A DNA stretch of 64,000 bases from positions 1-64,000 of the forward strand of contig JAVKDO010000012.1 of NCBI GenBank assembly GCA_040222235.1, given 5' to 3'. The position numbers and the translations under genes are program-made. The DNA comes from UBA6059 sp040222235 (lineage in GTDB: Bacteria > Bacteroidota > Bacteroidia > Cytophagales > Cyclobacteriaceae). Shown in pieces: positions 17,302 to 25,763 of the stretch (position 1 is the stretch's first letter; each line of letters begins with the position of its first letter). Under the pieces are notes generated by a model. The model saw nothing but the letters and a program-made list of their open reading frames with translations. It had not been told where the DNA came from and did no database searches.

Positions 17302-19443
17302 CTAACTGTCCTCAGATTTTTTCTCAGGCTTAGGTAAAAGTACTTTTCTGGATAGTCTGAATTTGCCAGTCTTCTTGTCTACTTCGATAAGCTTTACTTT
17401 GACTGTCTCACCGACTTCTAAGATACCGTCCATCTTCTCTACACGTTCCCATTTGATCTCTGAGATGTGTAATAGACCGTCCTTACTTGGCATGAATTCA
17501 ATAAAAGCTCCGAATGGCATGATCGACTTGACCTTACCTTCATAGACCTCACCGACCTCAGGTACAGCTACGATAGCCTTGATTCTACCAAGTGCATCGT
17601 CCATAGCGTCTTGGTTAACAGCAAAGACACTTACTTGACCGCCTTTTTCCGTTTCCTCAATCACCACAGTAGCACCTGTAGACTTCTGAATTTCCTGTAC
17701 CACTTTTCCACCAGGACCGATTAGTGGCCCGATCATGTCTCTATCTATGATCAATTTGTGCGATCTAGGTGCATTCGGCTTGAGTTCAGCTCTTGGTTCA
17801 GCAAGTGTCTCGGTGATCTTATCAAGAATATGCATTCTACCCTTTCGAGCCTGCTCAAGTGCTTCTGCAAGCAAATCGTATGACAGACCATCAATCTTGA
17901 TATCCATCTGACAAGCTGTGATACCATCCTTCGTGCCGGTTACTTTGAAGTCCATATCACCTAGGTGATCTTCATCTCCAAGGATATCCGAAAGAATAGC
18001 GTACTTCTTAGTTTCAGCATCTGAGATCATACCCATGGCAATACCTGAAACAGGTTTCTTCAAAGGCACACCTGCATCCATGAGCGCTAGAGAACCAGCA
18101 CAAACAGTTGCCATAGAGGAAGAACCGTTCGACTCAAGTATGTCAGATACTATTCTGATTGTATATGGATTGTCCTCATCTGAGGGAAGCATGTTTTTCA
18201 ATGCTCTCATCGCAAGGTTACCATGTCCAACTTCACGTCTACCAGGACCTCTATTAGGTCTTACTTCTCCAGTAGAGAATGCAGGGAAGTTGTAGTGTAG
18301 TATAAACTTATTGTATCCAGAATGGATAGCACCATCAATCATCTGCTCGTCAAGCTTAGTACCCAAGGTTACAGAAGTCAATGATTGGGTCTCTCCACGT
18401 GTGAATACTGCAGAACCGTGAGCGGTAGGAAGATAATCTACCTCAGACCATATAGGTCTGATCTCATCTGTCTTTCTACCATCTAATCTGATCTTGTGAT
18501 CAAGCACACTATTTCTAATCGCTTCTTTCTCCACATCATGGTAGTAGGTCTTTACCAAACGCTCATCTAACTCACGGTCTTCAGGCTGAGCCTCTTTCCA
18601 CTCTGTGATGATTGCCTTAAACTTCTCAGATCTAAGGGCCTTGTTGGCAATACCTTCACTAGCTACTTGATATACCTTGTCATATACGGCAGCTTTGATT
18701 TCTTCTTTAAGATCAAGATCATGCGTCTCATGAGAATACTCGCGCTTCTCACCAGCACCAAACATTTCCGCTAGGTCAAGCTGCGCCTGACACATCACCT
18801 TGATGGCATCATGAGCTACTTTCATCGCCTCAAGCATCTCTGCTTCTGAAGCTTCCTTCGCTTCACCCTCTACCATGGAGATGTTATCCATAGTCGCACC
18901 AACCATCAACTCAAGAGTGGCCTCTGCAAGCTGCGTGGGTGTAGGATTGATTACATACTGGTCACCAACTTTGGCAACTCTTGCTTCAGCGATAGGGCCT
19001 CCAAATGGAATGTCAGACACTGCGATCGCTGCTGAAGCGGCAAATGCAGCTAATGCATCAGGTAATACGTCAGGATCCGCACTAATCATAGAGATAGCCA
19101 CTTGCATGTCAGCATGATAGTCGCTAGGCATCAATGGCCTGATCACTCTATCTACTAATCTGCATATAAGAATCTCGTAATCCGAGAGTCTACCTTCTCT
19201 TTTTAGGAAGCCACCAGGTATTTTTCCGTTGGCTGCAAATTTTTCTTGATAATCAACAGACATTGGTAAGAAGTCAACTCCCTCTTTGGCGTCTTTACTA
19301 GACACCACGGTAGCCAAGAGCATGGCATTGCCCATTCTCACCATTACGGAACCATCAGCTTGCTTGGCAAGCTTGCCCGTTTCCATTGTGATTTCCCGCC
19401 CATCAGGCAGATTAAATTTCTTTGTTTGAAAATTTGTTAGCAT
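17302..19443 (-). CDS. pnp: Polyribonucleotide nucleotidyltransferase (PNPase)
   Basis: 713 residues: two RNase PH domains (first with MLATVVSSKDAKEGVDFLPMSVDY, second with GSAVFTRGETQSLTSVTLGT and RREVGHGNLAMRAL), a KH domain with DRDMIGPLIGPGGKVVQEIQ, and an S1 domain with GEVYEGKVKSIMPFGAFIEF near the C-terminus. PNPase degrades RNA 3' to 5' by phosphorolysis. Directly downstream of rpsO, the classic order, separated by an rpsO terminator that would attenuate read-through. Confidence 0.98.
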   Translation of the reverse strand: MLTNFQTKKFNLPDGREITMETGKLAKQADGSVMVRMGNAMLLATVVSSKDAKEGVDFLPMSVDYQEKFAANGKIPGGFLKREGRLSDYEILICRLVDRVIRPLMPSDYHADMQVAISMISADPDVLPDALAAFAASAAIAVSDIPFGGPIAEARVAKVGDQYVINPTPTQLAEATLELMVGATMDNISMVEGEAKEASEAEMLEAMKVAHDAIKVMCQAQLDLAEMFGAGEKREYSHETHDLDLKEEIKAAVYDKVYQVASEGIANKALRSEKFKAIITEWKEAQPEDRELDERLVKTYYHDVEKEAIRNSVLDHKIRLDGRKTDEIRPIWSEVDYLPTAHGSAVFTRGETQSLTSVTLGTKLDEQMIDGAIHSGYNKFILHYNFPAFSTGEVRPNRGPGRREVGHGNLAMRALKNMLPSDEDNPYTIRIVSDILESNGSSSMATVCAGSLALMDAGVPLKKPVSGIAMGMISDAETKKYAILSDILGDEDHLGDMDFKVTGTKDGITACQMDIKIDGLSYDLLAEALEQARKGRMHILDKITETLAEPRAELKPNAPRSHKLIIDRDMIGPLIGPGGKVVQEIQKSTGATVVIEETEKGGQVSVFAVNQDAMDDALGRIKAIVAVPEVGEVYEGKVKSIMPFGAFIEFMPSKDGLLHISEIKWERVEKMDGILEVGETVKVKLIEVDKKTGKFRLSRKVLLPKPEKKSEDS

Positions 19444-19481
19444 TTAAATCTGTTCTCCCTTTTCATACCCACGTTGAGTAT

Positions 19482-19511
19482 AAAAAGAAAAGGGATTCCC
19501 TTTGAATCCCT
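19482..19511 (-). terminator. rpsO terminator/attenuator before pnp
   Basis: AGGGATTC (19491-19498) and GAATCCCT (19504-19511) with a 5-nt loop, followed on the minus strand by TTTCTTTTTATAC. It lies 38 nt upstream of pnp, so partial read-through would feed pnp. Confidence 0.7.
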
Positions 19512-19521
19512 ATTTCTGTTA

Positions 19522-19797
19522 TTACTTTCTTAATTTCAGTTCCGCGATAATCGCTCGATATCTTTCGATATCAATCTTTTGGAGATAGCTGAGTAGTCTC
19601 CTTCTCTTACCTACCAATTTCAAAAGGCCCTTTCGTGAAGAGTGATCTTTCTTGTTTGTTTTGAGGTGATTTGTAAGGTGAATGATTCGGAAGGTAAAGA
19701 GTGCAATCTGTGACTCAGGTGAGCCAGTATCTGTCTTTGACCTTAACCGACCATGATTCTCGAACAAATCAGTTTTGACTTCTTGCGTTAAATACAT
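19522..19797 (-). CDS. rpsO: 30S ribosomal protein S15
   Basis: 91 residues, full length. Signature features: DTGSPESQIALFTFRIIHLTNHLKTNKKDHSSRKGLLKLVGKRRRLLSYLQ. S15 binds 16S rRNA helices h20-h22 and nucleates the 30S platform. It has a textbook Bacteroidota promoter upstream and precedes pnp. Confidence 0.98.
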   Translation of the reverse strand: MYLTQEVKTDLFENHGRLRSKTDTGSPESQIALFTFRIIHLTNHLKTNKKDHSSRKGLLKLVGKRRRLLSYLQKIDIERYRAIIAELKLRK

Positions 19798-19834
19798 GCT
19801 TAGTTAATGAATAAGTTTCTAAAATTTGAAAACG

Positions 19835-19865
19835 CAAAGGTAGGTAGTATTCTACTCTAACCAAA
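19835..19865 (-). promoter_or_regulatory. rpsO promoter
   Basis: On the minus strand TTTG (19865-19862), a 19-nt spacer and TACCTTTG (19842-19835): a perfect match to TTTG-N19-TAnnTTTG. The start codon is 38 nt downstream. Confidence 0.8.
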
Positions 19866-19937
19866 ACCTTAATCAAACTTAGGAATCATCGAATGACGGT
19901 CATGAAAGCACAACCATGCCAATTATATAATCTAATT

Positions 19938-21632
19938 CTAACGCTTCAGTGCTACTTTGACTTTATCCAAAATCACCAAGTAGAAGTCGGTATCAAACAG
20001 CCTGGCATCTTTCCTAGCTTGTCTAAGGAAGAAGAGCCCTACCGGAAATAAGACCATATTGGAAATCCATGCCGCGGTTAATGGTGGCACCAAGTCCTCC
20101 CGAGCCCACTTAATGCTCAAGATATTGAGTACATAGTAAAGGATGTAGAAGAATATTGAGATGATCACCGGCACGCCAAGCCCTCCCTTTTTGATGATCG
20201 CGCCTAATGGAGCACCTATCAGGAACATGGTGAAGCATGCAGCTGCCTGAGCGTATTTTCTGTACATCTCGGTAGCATTCTTATCAGACTCTCGCTCCAT
20301 AGTTACCAACCGAGCTGTGCTACTACTCACTGTGGACCTTACATTGCGTGCTGATCTTAAGGCATTGTCGAGAATCACACTCTTCTTCCGTTCATCGGTA
20401 GTCACCTTATTGAAAGGTTCCTGAGTGGCAGCTATCACTCCTTGCCAGGTAGTATCGGCGGGCAGCTTCTGCAGTTGCCTTTTGCGCTTTCTTTCTTCTT
20501 TCGTGTCTCCTGTCTTTTTGTCGTCCTGCCAAAAAGTGATCATACCTGCTTTTTCGACAACTTTGGTCACGGGCATAATCTGAGGCCTTGATCTCTCTTG
20601 CGATGAATCAGGCCTGACTGGCACTCTAATTTTCTGCATCGAATCTACCTTGGTCTTTCTTTCTGCATCGATCGCTTCCTGAAACTGTAGATACTTTTCC
20701 GGTAGGTCAAGCTTATCCGCGAGGTGGTTATCATAAAAGGCCGGGGCAGTTTTATATATATTGAACATCACCTTATCCATGCCTTTAGATAGCGAGTCAA
20801 TGTCTATACCGAGAGATTCGATACTCTTCATGCGATAGTCGCCTGCAAAAAGATCTTCCTTCGTTCGCTTTAAATCAAATGATGAGAGACTAAATACGAT
20901 CTTCATCTCCTTGTAACCATTCCTAGTGAACTGGTTAATCTGATCAGCGCCGTATGCATTGGACTTTTGGCCTGTATTTGGGAATTCCTCATACAGGTTT
21001 CCGTTAAATAGCTCAAAGACCAAATACTTTTCATTCATGTAAGTGTACATGCGACTCGAGTCAGCATAGATTACACGATTGTTGCCTTGTCCAGACGTAT
21101 GATCGTATATGATCACGTCTTTTAGTGTAATATCATCCAGCTTCTTGTTAGCCTTGATACTGTAGTTAGGGATACCATCATAAAACGCACCTTCTTTAAG
21201 GTCTAGAGATGGCTTTTTCTGCTTGATGTCGTATAGAAGGCTTAGTGCCTTAAGGTTAGCCGCAGGTACTATATAATTATTTGAGTAATAAGCACCCACC
21301 GACAATAGCACTGAAAAAATAAAAATAGGCTGTATGGCACGAATCAGTGAAATACCGGCACTCTTGATGGCCGAAAGTTCAAAATGCTCTCCAAGATTGC
21401 CAAAGGTCATCAATGAAGAGAGCAGTACAGCTAGGGGCAATGCATCCGGCGTAATCCGAACACTGAAGTAGAATAAAAATTCTGCGAGAACGGGTACAGG
21501 AAGCCCCTTACCAATTATATCATCGAAGTACTTCAGCATCAACTGAAGCAGAAGAATAAAAACGGTAATAAAAAAAGTGAGAAAAAAGGGTCCAAAAAAG
21601 GACGACAGGATGAGCTTATCCAGTTTCTTCAT
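19938..21632 (-). CDS. LptF/LptG family permease (YjgP/YjgQ)
   Basis: 564 residues: N-terminal membrane segments (ILSSFFGPFFLTFFITVFIL and further helices to about 120), a large periplasmic beta-jellyroll region, and three C-terminal helices (FTMFLIGAPLGAIIKKGGLG, VIISIFFYILYYVL, PPLTAAWISNMVLFPVG). These permeases form the membrane part of the Lpt lipopolysaccharide exporter. An unusual basic, low-complexity insert (KEERKRKRQLQKLP, about residues 380-395) lengthens the periplasmic domain, as in other Bacteroidota homologues. LptF versus LptG not resolvable by eye. Confidence 0.9.
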   Translation of the reverse strand: MKKLDKLILSSFFGPFFLTFFITVFILLLQLMLKYFDDIIGKGLPVPVLAEFLFYFSVRITPDALPLAVLLSSLMTFGNLGEHFELSAIKSAGISLIRAIQPIFIFSVLLSVGAYYSNNYIVPAANLKALSLLYDIKQKKPSLDLKEGAFYDGIPNYSIKANKKLDDITLKDVIIYDHTSGQGNNRVIYADSSRMYTYMNEKYLVFELFNGNLYEEFPNTGQKSNAYGADQINQFTRNGYKEMKIVFSLSSFDLKRTKEDLFAGDYRMKSIESLGIDIDSLSKGMDKVMFNIYKTAPAFYDNHLADKLDLPEKYLQFQEAIDAERKTKVDSMQKIRVPVRPDSSQERSRPQIMPVTKVVEKAGMITFWQDDKKTGDTKEERKRKRQLQKLPADTTWQGVIAATQEPFNKVTTDERKKSVILDNALRSARNVRSTVSSSTARLVTMERESDKNATEMYRKYAQAAACFTMFLIGAPLGAIIKKGGLGVPVIISIFFYILYYVLNILSIKWAREDLVPPLTAAWISNMVLFPVGLFFLRQARKDARLFDTDFYLVILDKVKVALKR

Positions 21633-21703
21633 TATACAACCTCGGTCACTCTGTCATTAACGATCAAATGACAAAAACAGTGGGCAAAGATTGAAAATTT
21701 TCA

Positions 21704-22090
21704 CTAGCCGCCGACGATTTCCTTCAAATTATGTATCAGGTTATCCCAAATATCCTGAGCCTCTTGCAGGTCTTCCACGTCAGAGTAATCAGTAATTCTA
21801 AAAAATACTGCTTGGGTAAGATCATTGACCTCTAGTTTAAATTCCAGATAATTGGGATCATCATCATCGTCCATAAACTCAAACTTCACCAAGTAGTTGG
21901 TGCGTTGGGCTACCATGCGCGCCTTATTCTCATCCCCATCCCATAGGAATGTGAAGGTTTTGTCGGCATTATTGATGTTCACATCATCAGCAAACCACTG
22001 GGACAATCCACTGGCTGTACTAATGTATGGATAAAGCATTTTCTTGGAGGCGCTGAATTCATATTCGCCATTGAATACTTGCTTGCTCAT
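21704..22090 (-). CDS. START-like domain protein
   Basis: 128 residues, acidic, with SASKKMLYPYISTASGLSQWFADDV at the N-terminus and a C-terminal amphipathic helix (AQDIWDNLIHNLKEIVGG). This pattern matches the short START-like (AHSA1-related) family conserved across Bacteroidota, predicted to form a helix-grip fold; the ligand is unknown. Cytoplasmic, no signal peptide. It sits 71 bp upstream of the LptF/G-type permease on the same strand. Confidence 0.82.
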   Translation of the reverse strand: MSKQVFNGEYEFSASKKMLYPYISTASGLSQWFADDVNINNADKTFTFLWDGDENKARMVAQRTNYLVKFEFMDDDDDPNYLEFKLEVNDLTQAVFFRITDYSDVEDLQEAQDIWDNLIHNLKEIVGG

Positions 22091-22161
22091 GGGCCAATAG
22101 TTAAGTACGATTTAAAGTAACCATTAATTTAAAAACTCCCTGCCAATTGTCAACTAAAACG

Positions 22162-22194
22162 CTTGTATTAAGCGCAACTTTATGCCTATTTTTG
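22162..22194 (+). promoter_or_regulatory. Promoter of tRNA-Met
   Basis: CTTG (22162-22165), a 21-nt spacer, then TATTTTTG (22187-22194), a perfect TAnnTTTG -7 element. The tRNA starts 12 nt later. Confidence 0.7.
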
Positions 22195-22205
22195 CACTCC
22201 CATTT

Positions 22206-22279
22206 GGCGAGGTAGCTCAGATGGTTAGAGCGCAGGATTCATAACCCTGAGGTCGGGAGTTCAATTCTCCCTCTCGCTA
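22206..22279 (+). tRNA. tRNA-Met (anticodon CAT), elongator type
   Basis: Cloverleaf with acceptor GGCGAGG paired to TCTCGCT (two G-U pairs), D-arm GCTCAGATGGTTAGAGC, anticodon loop TTCATAA, and T-arm GGGAG-TTCAATT-CTCCC, discriminator A. The paired acceptor end excludes the initiator type; a tRNA-Ile2 with modified C34 cannot be fully excluded but the body resembles elongator Met. Confidence 0.9.
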
Positions 22280-22287
22280 CAAAGTCA

Positions 22288-22323
22288 AACCCTTATATCT
22301 TCAATATAAGGGTTTTTCTTTTA
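22288..22323 (+). terminator. Terminator of tRNA-Met
   Basis: AACCCTTATAT (22288-22298) and ATATAAGGGTT (22304-22314) form a perfect 11-bp stem with a 5-nt loop, followed by TTTCTTTT. Confidence 0.85.
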
Positions 22324-22410
22324 TAACCTCAGCTATACGCTTATTCTGCTATTTTTTATTCCATTGCCTTCTCTGCCCGTACAAAATGATGAGCCTTTCC
22401 ATTACATTTT

Positions 22411-22424
22411 CTGACATATGTCAG
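22411..22424. promoter_or_regulatory. Candidate CRP/FNR-family operator upstream of hemN
   Basis: CTGACATATGTCAG is a perfect 14-bp palindrome. A -7-like CATCTTTG lies at 22447-22454, putting the palindrome centre about 41 bp before the predicted transcription start, a class II activator position. No -33 TTTG is present. Confidence 0.5.
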
Positions 22425-22469
22425 TCGCGTCAGCCGGCCAACTAAACATCTTTGCGACAAAGCAAAACC

Positions 22470-23822
22470 ATGTCGCAGAACACACTTATTCAAAAATACA
22501 ATACACCAGGCCCCAGGTACACCAGCTATCCGACAGTCCCATTTTGGGATACCCAAGCGTTCACACCTGAGCTTTGGGCACAGAGTGTACAGAAATCCAT
22601 AGAAGAAAGTGACGATGGTATAAGTATCTATATCCATCTCCCCTACTGCGAAAGCCTATGCACCTTCTGCGGCTGCAACAAACGCATCACCAAGAATCAT
22701 GCTGTGGAAGCTCCTTATATAGATGCATTGATTAAGGAGTGGCGTCAGTACCTGTCCCATTTTGAGCAAAAGCCGCGTATTCAAGAAATCCATCTCGGAG
22801 GGGGAACTCCTACTTTTTTCAGTAAAGAACATCTCTCCAAACTTATCCAGGCCATTAGCGATAGTGCTGAAATCCTCCCTACTGCCACGCTAGGATTCGA
22901 AGGACATCCAAATAGCACTACTTATGAACAGCTTGAAACACTCCATACTCTGGGGTTTAGCAGGGTCAGCTACGGAATTCAATGCTTTGACGAGCAAGTA
23001 CAGACTGCCATCAATCGTAAGCAAAGCTATGCCCAGGTCAAACAGATCACTGAAGACTCTAGATTCATCGGTTACACTTCGGTCAATTATGACATCATTT
23101 ATGGGCTGCCCAATCAGATGCTATGTTCTATAAAAAACACTGTAGATAAGGTATTGAAGCTACGTCCTGATAGGATAGCATTTTACAGCTACGCGCACGT
23201 GCCGTGGATCAAGGGCAATGGTCAGAGAAAGTTCTCAGAGGCTGATCTACCTACGCCAGATCAAAAACTGGGTTTGTATAGACTTGGGAAGGAAATGTTA
23301 TTAGAAGCTGGCTATGTCGAGATTGGCATGGATCATTTTGCCCTACCAGAGGATGCGCTCTATGGCTCCTATATGTCCGGTCAGCTACATCGTAATTTCA
23401 TGGGCTATACTGAGAATCACTCCACTTTGATGATAGGACTCGGTGTTTCTGCTATCTCGGATAGTTGGCTGGGATTTGCTCAAAATACTAAAACGGTCGA
23501 AGAATACTTCAATCTGATAAATAATGATCAATCTGCTGTATTTCGTGGACATATTCTCACACAAGAGGATCTTATTATCAGAAAGCATGTACTCGACTTG
23601 ATGTGCAATTTCAGAACTTCCTTTCCACATCTCGCTGGAGCGGAAAAGGAAATCCTCAATCGGCTAGCAGAACCCTTGAAGGATAATTTAATTACACTAA
23701 CTCAAGATGAGATCGTCATAACGGAAAAAGGCAAAGCATTCCTAAGGAATATCTGTATGGCTTTTGATATGAGACTCTGGGCTGATCAACCACAAACTCA
23801 GCTATTCTCCATGACGGTGTAG
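22470..23822 (+). CDS. hemN: Oxygen-independent coproporphyrinogen III oxidase
   Basis: 450 residues from the ATG at 22470 (the frame stays open from a TTG at 22452, but MSQNTLIQKYNTPGPRYTSYPTVPFW is the expected family N-terminus). The radical-SAM motif is YCESLCTFCGCN (CxxxCxxC), with HLGGGTPTFF next. It decarboxylates coproporphyrinogen III to protoporphyrinogen IX anaerobically using two SAM molecules and a 4Fe-4S cluster. The promoter region has a palindrome suited to an oxygen- or NO-responsive CRP/FNR regulator. Confidence 0.96.
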   Translation: MSQNTLIQKYNTPGPRYTSYPTVPFWDTQAFTPELWAQSVQKSIEESDDGISIYIHLPYCESLCTFCGCNKRITKNHAVEAPYIDALIKEWRQYLSHFEQKPRIQEIHLGGGTPTFFSKEHLSKLIQAISDSAEILPTATLGFEGHPNSTTYEQLETLHTLGFSRVSYGIQCFDEQVQTAINRKQSYAQVKQITEDSRFIGYTSVNYDIIYGLPNQMLCSIKNTVDKVLKLRPDRIAFYSYAHVPWIKGNGQRKFSEADLPTPDQKLGLYRLGKEMLLEAGYVEIGMDHFALPEDALYGSYMSGQLHRNFMGYTENHSTLMIGLGVSAISDSWLGFAQNTKTVEEYFNLINNDQSAVFRGHILTQEDLIIRKHVLDLMCNFRTSFPHLAGAEKEILNRLAEPLKDNLITLTQDEIVITEKGKAFLRNICMAFDMRLWADQPQTQLFSMTV

Positions 23823-23854
23823 TACCGAATGCTCACTTTCGCTAATTTGGCGCA

Positions 23855-24751
23855 ATGAGAATCCATCCGATAATAATGGTGCTGCTGGCTGTGGCACTAG
23901 CCTGCCAACCAAAGACGACCCCTCTACAGAAGCTGGAGCAGCAACTGCTCAAGACGATGGTGAGCTGTGGTGGTGAGTATGCGGTAGCTTATTACGACCT
24001 AAGCAGCGGAGAGTCTCTTCAGCTCAACGCTAACAAAAAGTACCATGCGGCAAGTACGATGAAGGTACCCGTGATGATCGAGCTGTATCGTCAAGTTAGT
24101 CTAGGAAATCTTTCTATGAACGATTCTATTCTTGTGAAGAATGAATTCAAGAGTATCGTTGATAGCAGTTTGTACACTTTGAGCATCGAAGATGACTCGG
24201 ATAGCATTGTCTATCAGAATGTTGGCAAGCAAATGAGTTTGGCTGATCTCACCTATCAGATGATCACTGTAAGCTCCAATTTTGCAACAAATATCCTGAT
24301 CCAGATAGTAGGTGGTGAGCAGACAACCGCAACCATGCGTACACTCGGAGCTAGGGATATAGAGGTACTACGCGGTGTAGAGGACATCAAGGCATTCGAC
24401 CAAGGTTTATCGAACAGCACCACCGCCAATGATTTGATGTCGATCTTCACGGCACTTGCAGTAGGTGAAGCCGGTACCTCAGAACACACTGAAGAAATGA
24501 TCAGTATTCTTAAGGATCAGACCTTTAACGAGATCATTCCTGCTCAGCTACCTTCGAACGTCGAGGTAGCTCATAAGACAGGTGTGATTACAGGCGTCCA
24601 TCACGATGCTGGTATTGTCTATCTCCCAGATGGGCGATCCTATGTATTAGTTCTCCTATCGGAAAAGCTGGAGGACTTTGATCGATGCACCGATATGATG
24701 GCCTCACTATCCAAAGTTGTGTATAATCATATGATCACAAAGGATGATTAG
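23855..24751 (+). CDS. Class A beta-lactamase-related serine hydrolase (lipoprotein)
   Basis: 298 residues. Lipobox ALAC at residues 14-17. Catalytic motifs: STMK (SxxK) in AASTMKVPVMIELY, SSN in TVSSNFATNIL corresponding to SDN, and HKTGV for KTG. RGVEDIKAFDQGLSN occupies the omega-loop region. This group of class A-like enzymes may be beta-lactamases or wall peptidases; residues alone do not decide. Its last 4 nt overlap the convergent YkgJ-type gene. Confidence 0.85.
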   Translation: MRIHPIIMVLLAVALACQPKTTPLQKLEQQLLKTMVSCGGEYAVAYYDLSSGESLQLNANKKYHAASTMKVPVMIELYRQVSLGNLSMNDSILVKNEFKSIVDSSLYTLSIEDDSDSIVYQNVGKQMSLADLTYQMITVSSNFATNILIQIVGGEQTTATMRTLGARDIEVLRGVEDIKAFDQGLSNSTTANDLMSIFTALAVGEAGTSEHTEEMISILKDQTFNEIIPAQLPSNVEVAHKTGVITGVHHDAGIVYLPDGRSYVLVLLSEKLEDFDRCTDMMASLSKVVYNHMITKDD

Positions 24752-25353
24752 CGGTAGGCATAATAAGCCATGACTATCTTTAATGATTCCAGCATAGCCT
24801 CATTGATCGGAAGTCGCTGATTGGCCAGTTCAAAATCGATGGCTTGAAGCTGTCGATAGTAGTTACTCATCACTGGAACTTCCCCTCCCTCCTTCACGTG
24901 AACAGCACCTTTCCGATAGGCTTCTGGAGATTCCTCTTTGATTCTCACACAAGTGACCAGTTCATTTTTACCATATTTGTCAACCCTTGCACTGTAGCCA
25001 AAAAGACGGCAGATCAATCCTCTGTTGGTATACTGAGTGCAGCGACCTCTGTCTTCTTGATTTGCATGACTTTTGAAATTGATACATACGGGATCGTCAG
25101 TATCAGCACTTAGTAGCTCATACATCTGCTCCGCATTGCCTTCCTCATAATGCTGGATGGCCAGGGGTATAAACTCAAGAATTGAAGCCTCTATATCCGG
25201 CTTTGTGCAGCATTGGCCACACCCGAAAAAGCAATCCATTCCTGATACGGTCTGAAACTGGGAAATGGCCTGATCTAGTGTATTGAAGACCTTAGATACC
25301 GCAATTGATTTTTCTGGTAAGGAGACATACATAAGGCAAGGAAGATAGCGCAA
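24748..25353 (-). CDS. YkgJ family cysteine cluster protein
   Basis: 201 residues with CFFGCGQCCTKPD near the N-terminus, further cysteines in RCTQYTNRGLICRLFGYSAR and a late LVTC, the zinc/iron-chelating cluster pattern of the YkgJ family. Function unknown. A second Met at residue 8 (25332) is an alternative start. Tail-to-tail 4-nt overlap with the beta-lactamase-like gene. Confidence 0.8.
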   Translation of the reverse strand: MRYLPCLMYVSLPEKSIAVSKVFNTLDQAISQFQTVSGMDCFFGCGQCCTKPDIEASILEFIPLAIQHYEEGNAEQMYELLSADTDDPVCINFKSHANQEDRGRCTQYTNRGLICRLFGYSARVDKYGKNELVTCVRIKEESPEAYRKGAVHVKEGGEVPVMSNYYRQLQAIDFELANQRLPINEAMLESLKIVMAYYAYR

Positions 25354-25415
25354 AGTAGGGTGCTCGACCTATTGAAGAAACTAATATGAAGCGCTCCAGC
25401 GCGAAGAACTCGAAA

Positions 25416-25724
25416 TCAAAGGTTGCCCTTGTCCAATCTCTTTTTAATATCTGATATTTCAGAGTTAATCTGTTCAAGGTCATTATCAAGGGCCTCTTCG
25501 ATGGCCCTGAAACCCTTCTCCACTTTGTTTGAAAATGAAGACACTGTTTCAACTACTTTACCCATAGATTCAACAATCTTCATAAGCATTTCTCGATTGG
25601 ATTCAAGTTGATTCTCAATTTCAATGAAGCCGACCTTCATTTCATTTCGTAGTTTACCAATTTCGTTGAGTGCCTTATCCATATTTCGACAAACTTTGGG
25701 TAAAGATAATGCATTCAGCTCCAA
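25416..25724 (-). CDS. Small coiled-coil protein
   Basis: 102 residues, nearly all heptad-like and charged (ENQLESNREMLMKIVESMGKVV and onward); no signal peptide, no recognised domain. A Met at residue 15 (25682) may be the real start, since the preceding residues are not helical. Single gene between the YkgJ-type and the GH3 fusion genes. A real but uncharacterised small protein is more likely than chance given its amphipathic regularity. Confidence 0.5.
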   Translation of the reverse strand: MELNALSLPKVCRNMDKALNEIGKLRNEMKVGFIEIENQLESNREMLMKIVESMGKVVETVSSFSNKVEKGFRAIEEALDNDLEQINSEISDIKKRLDKGNL

Positions 25725-25763
25725 ATCAGAATGAAGTATCCAGTGCCAAAATGCCTAGCTGAT

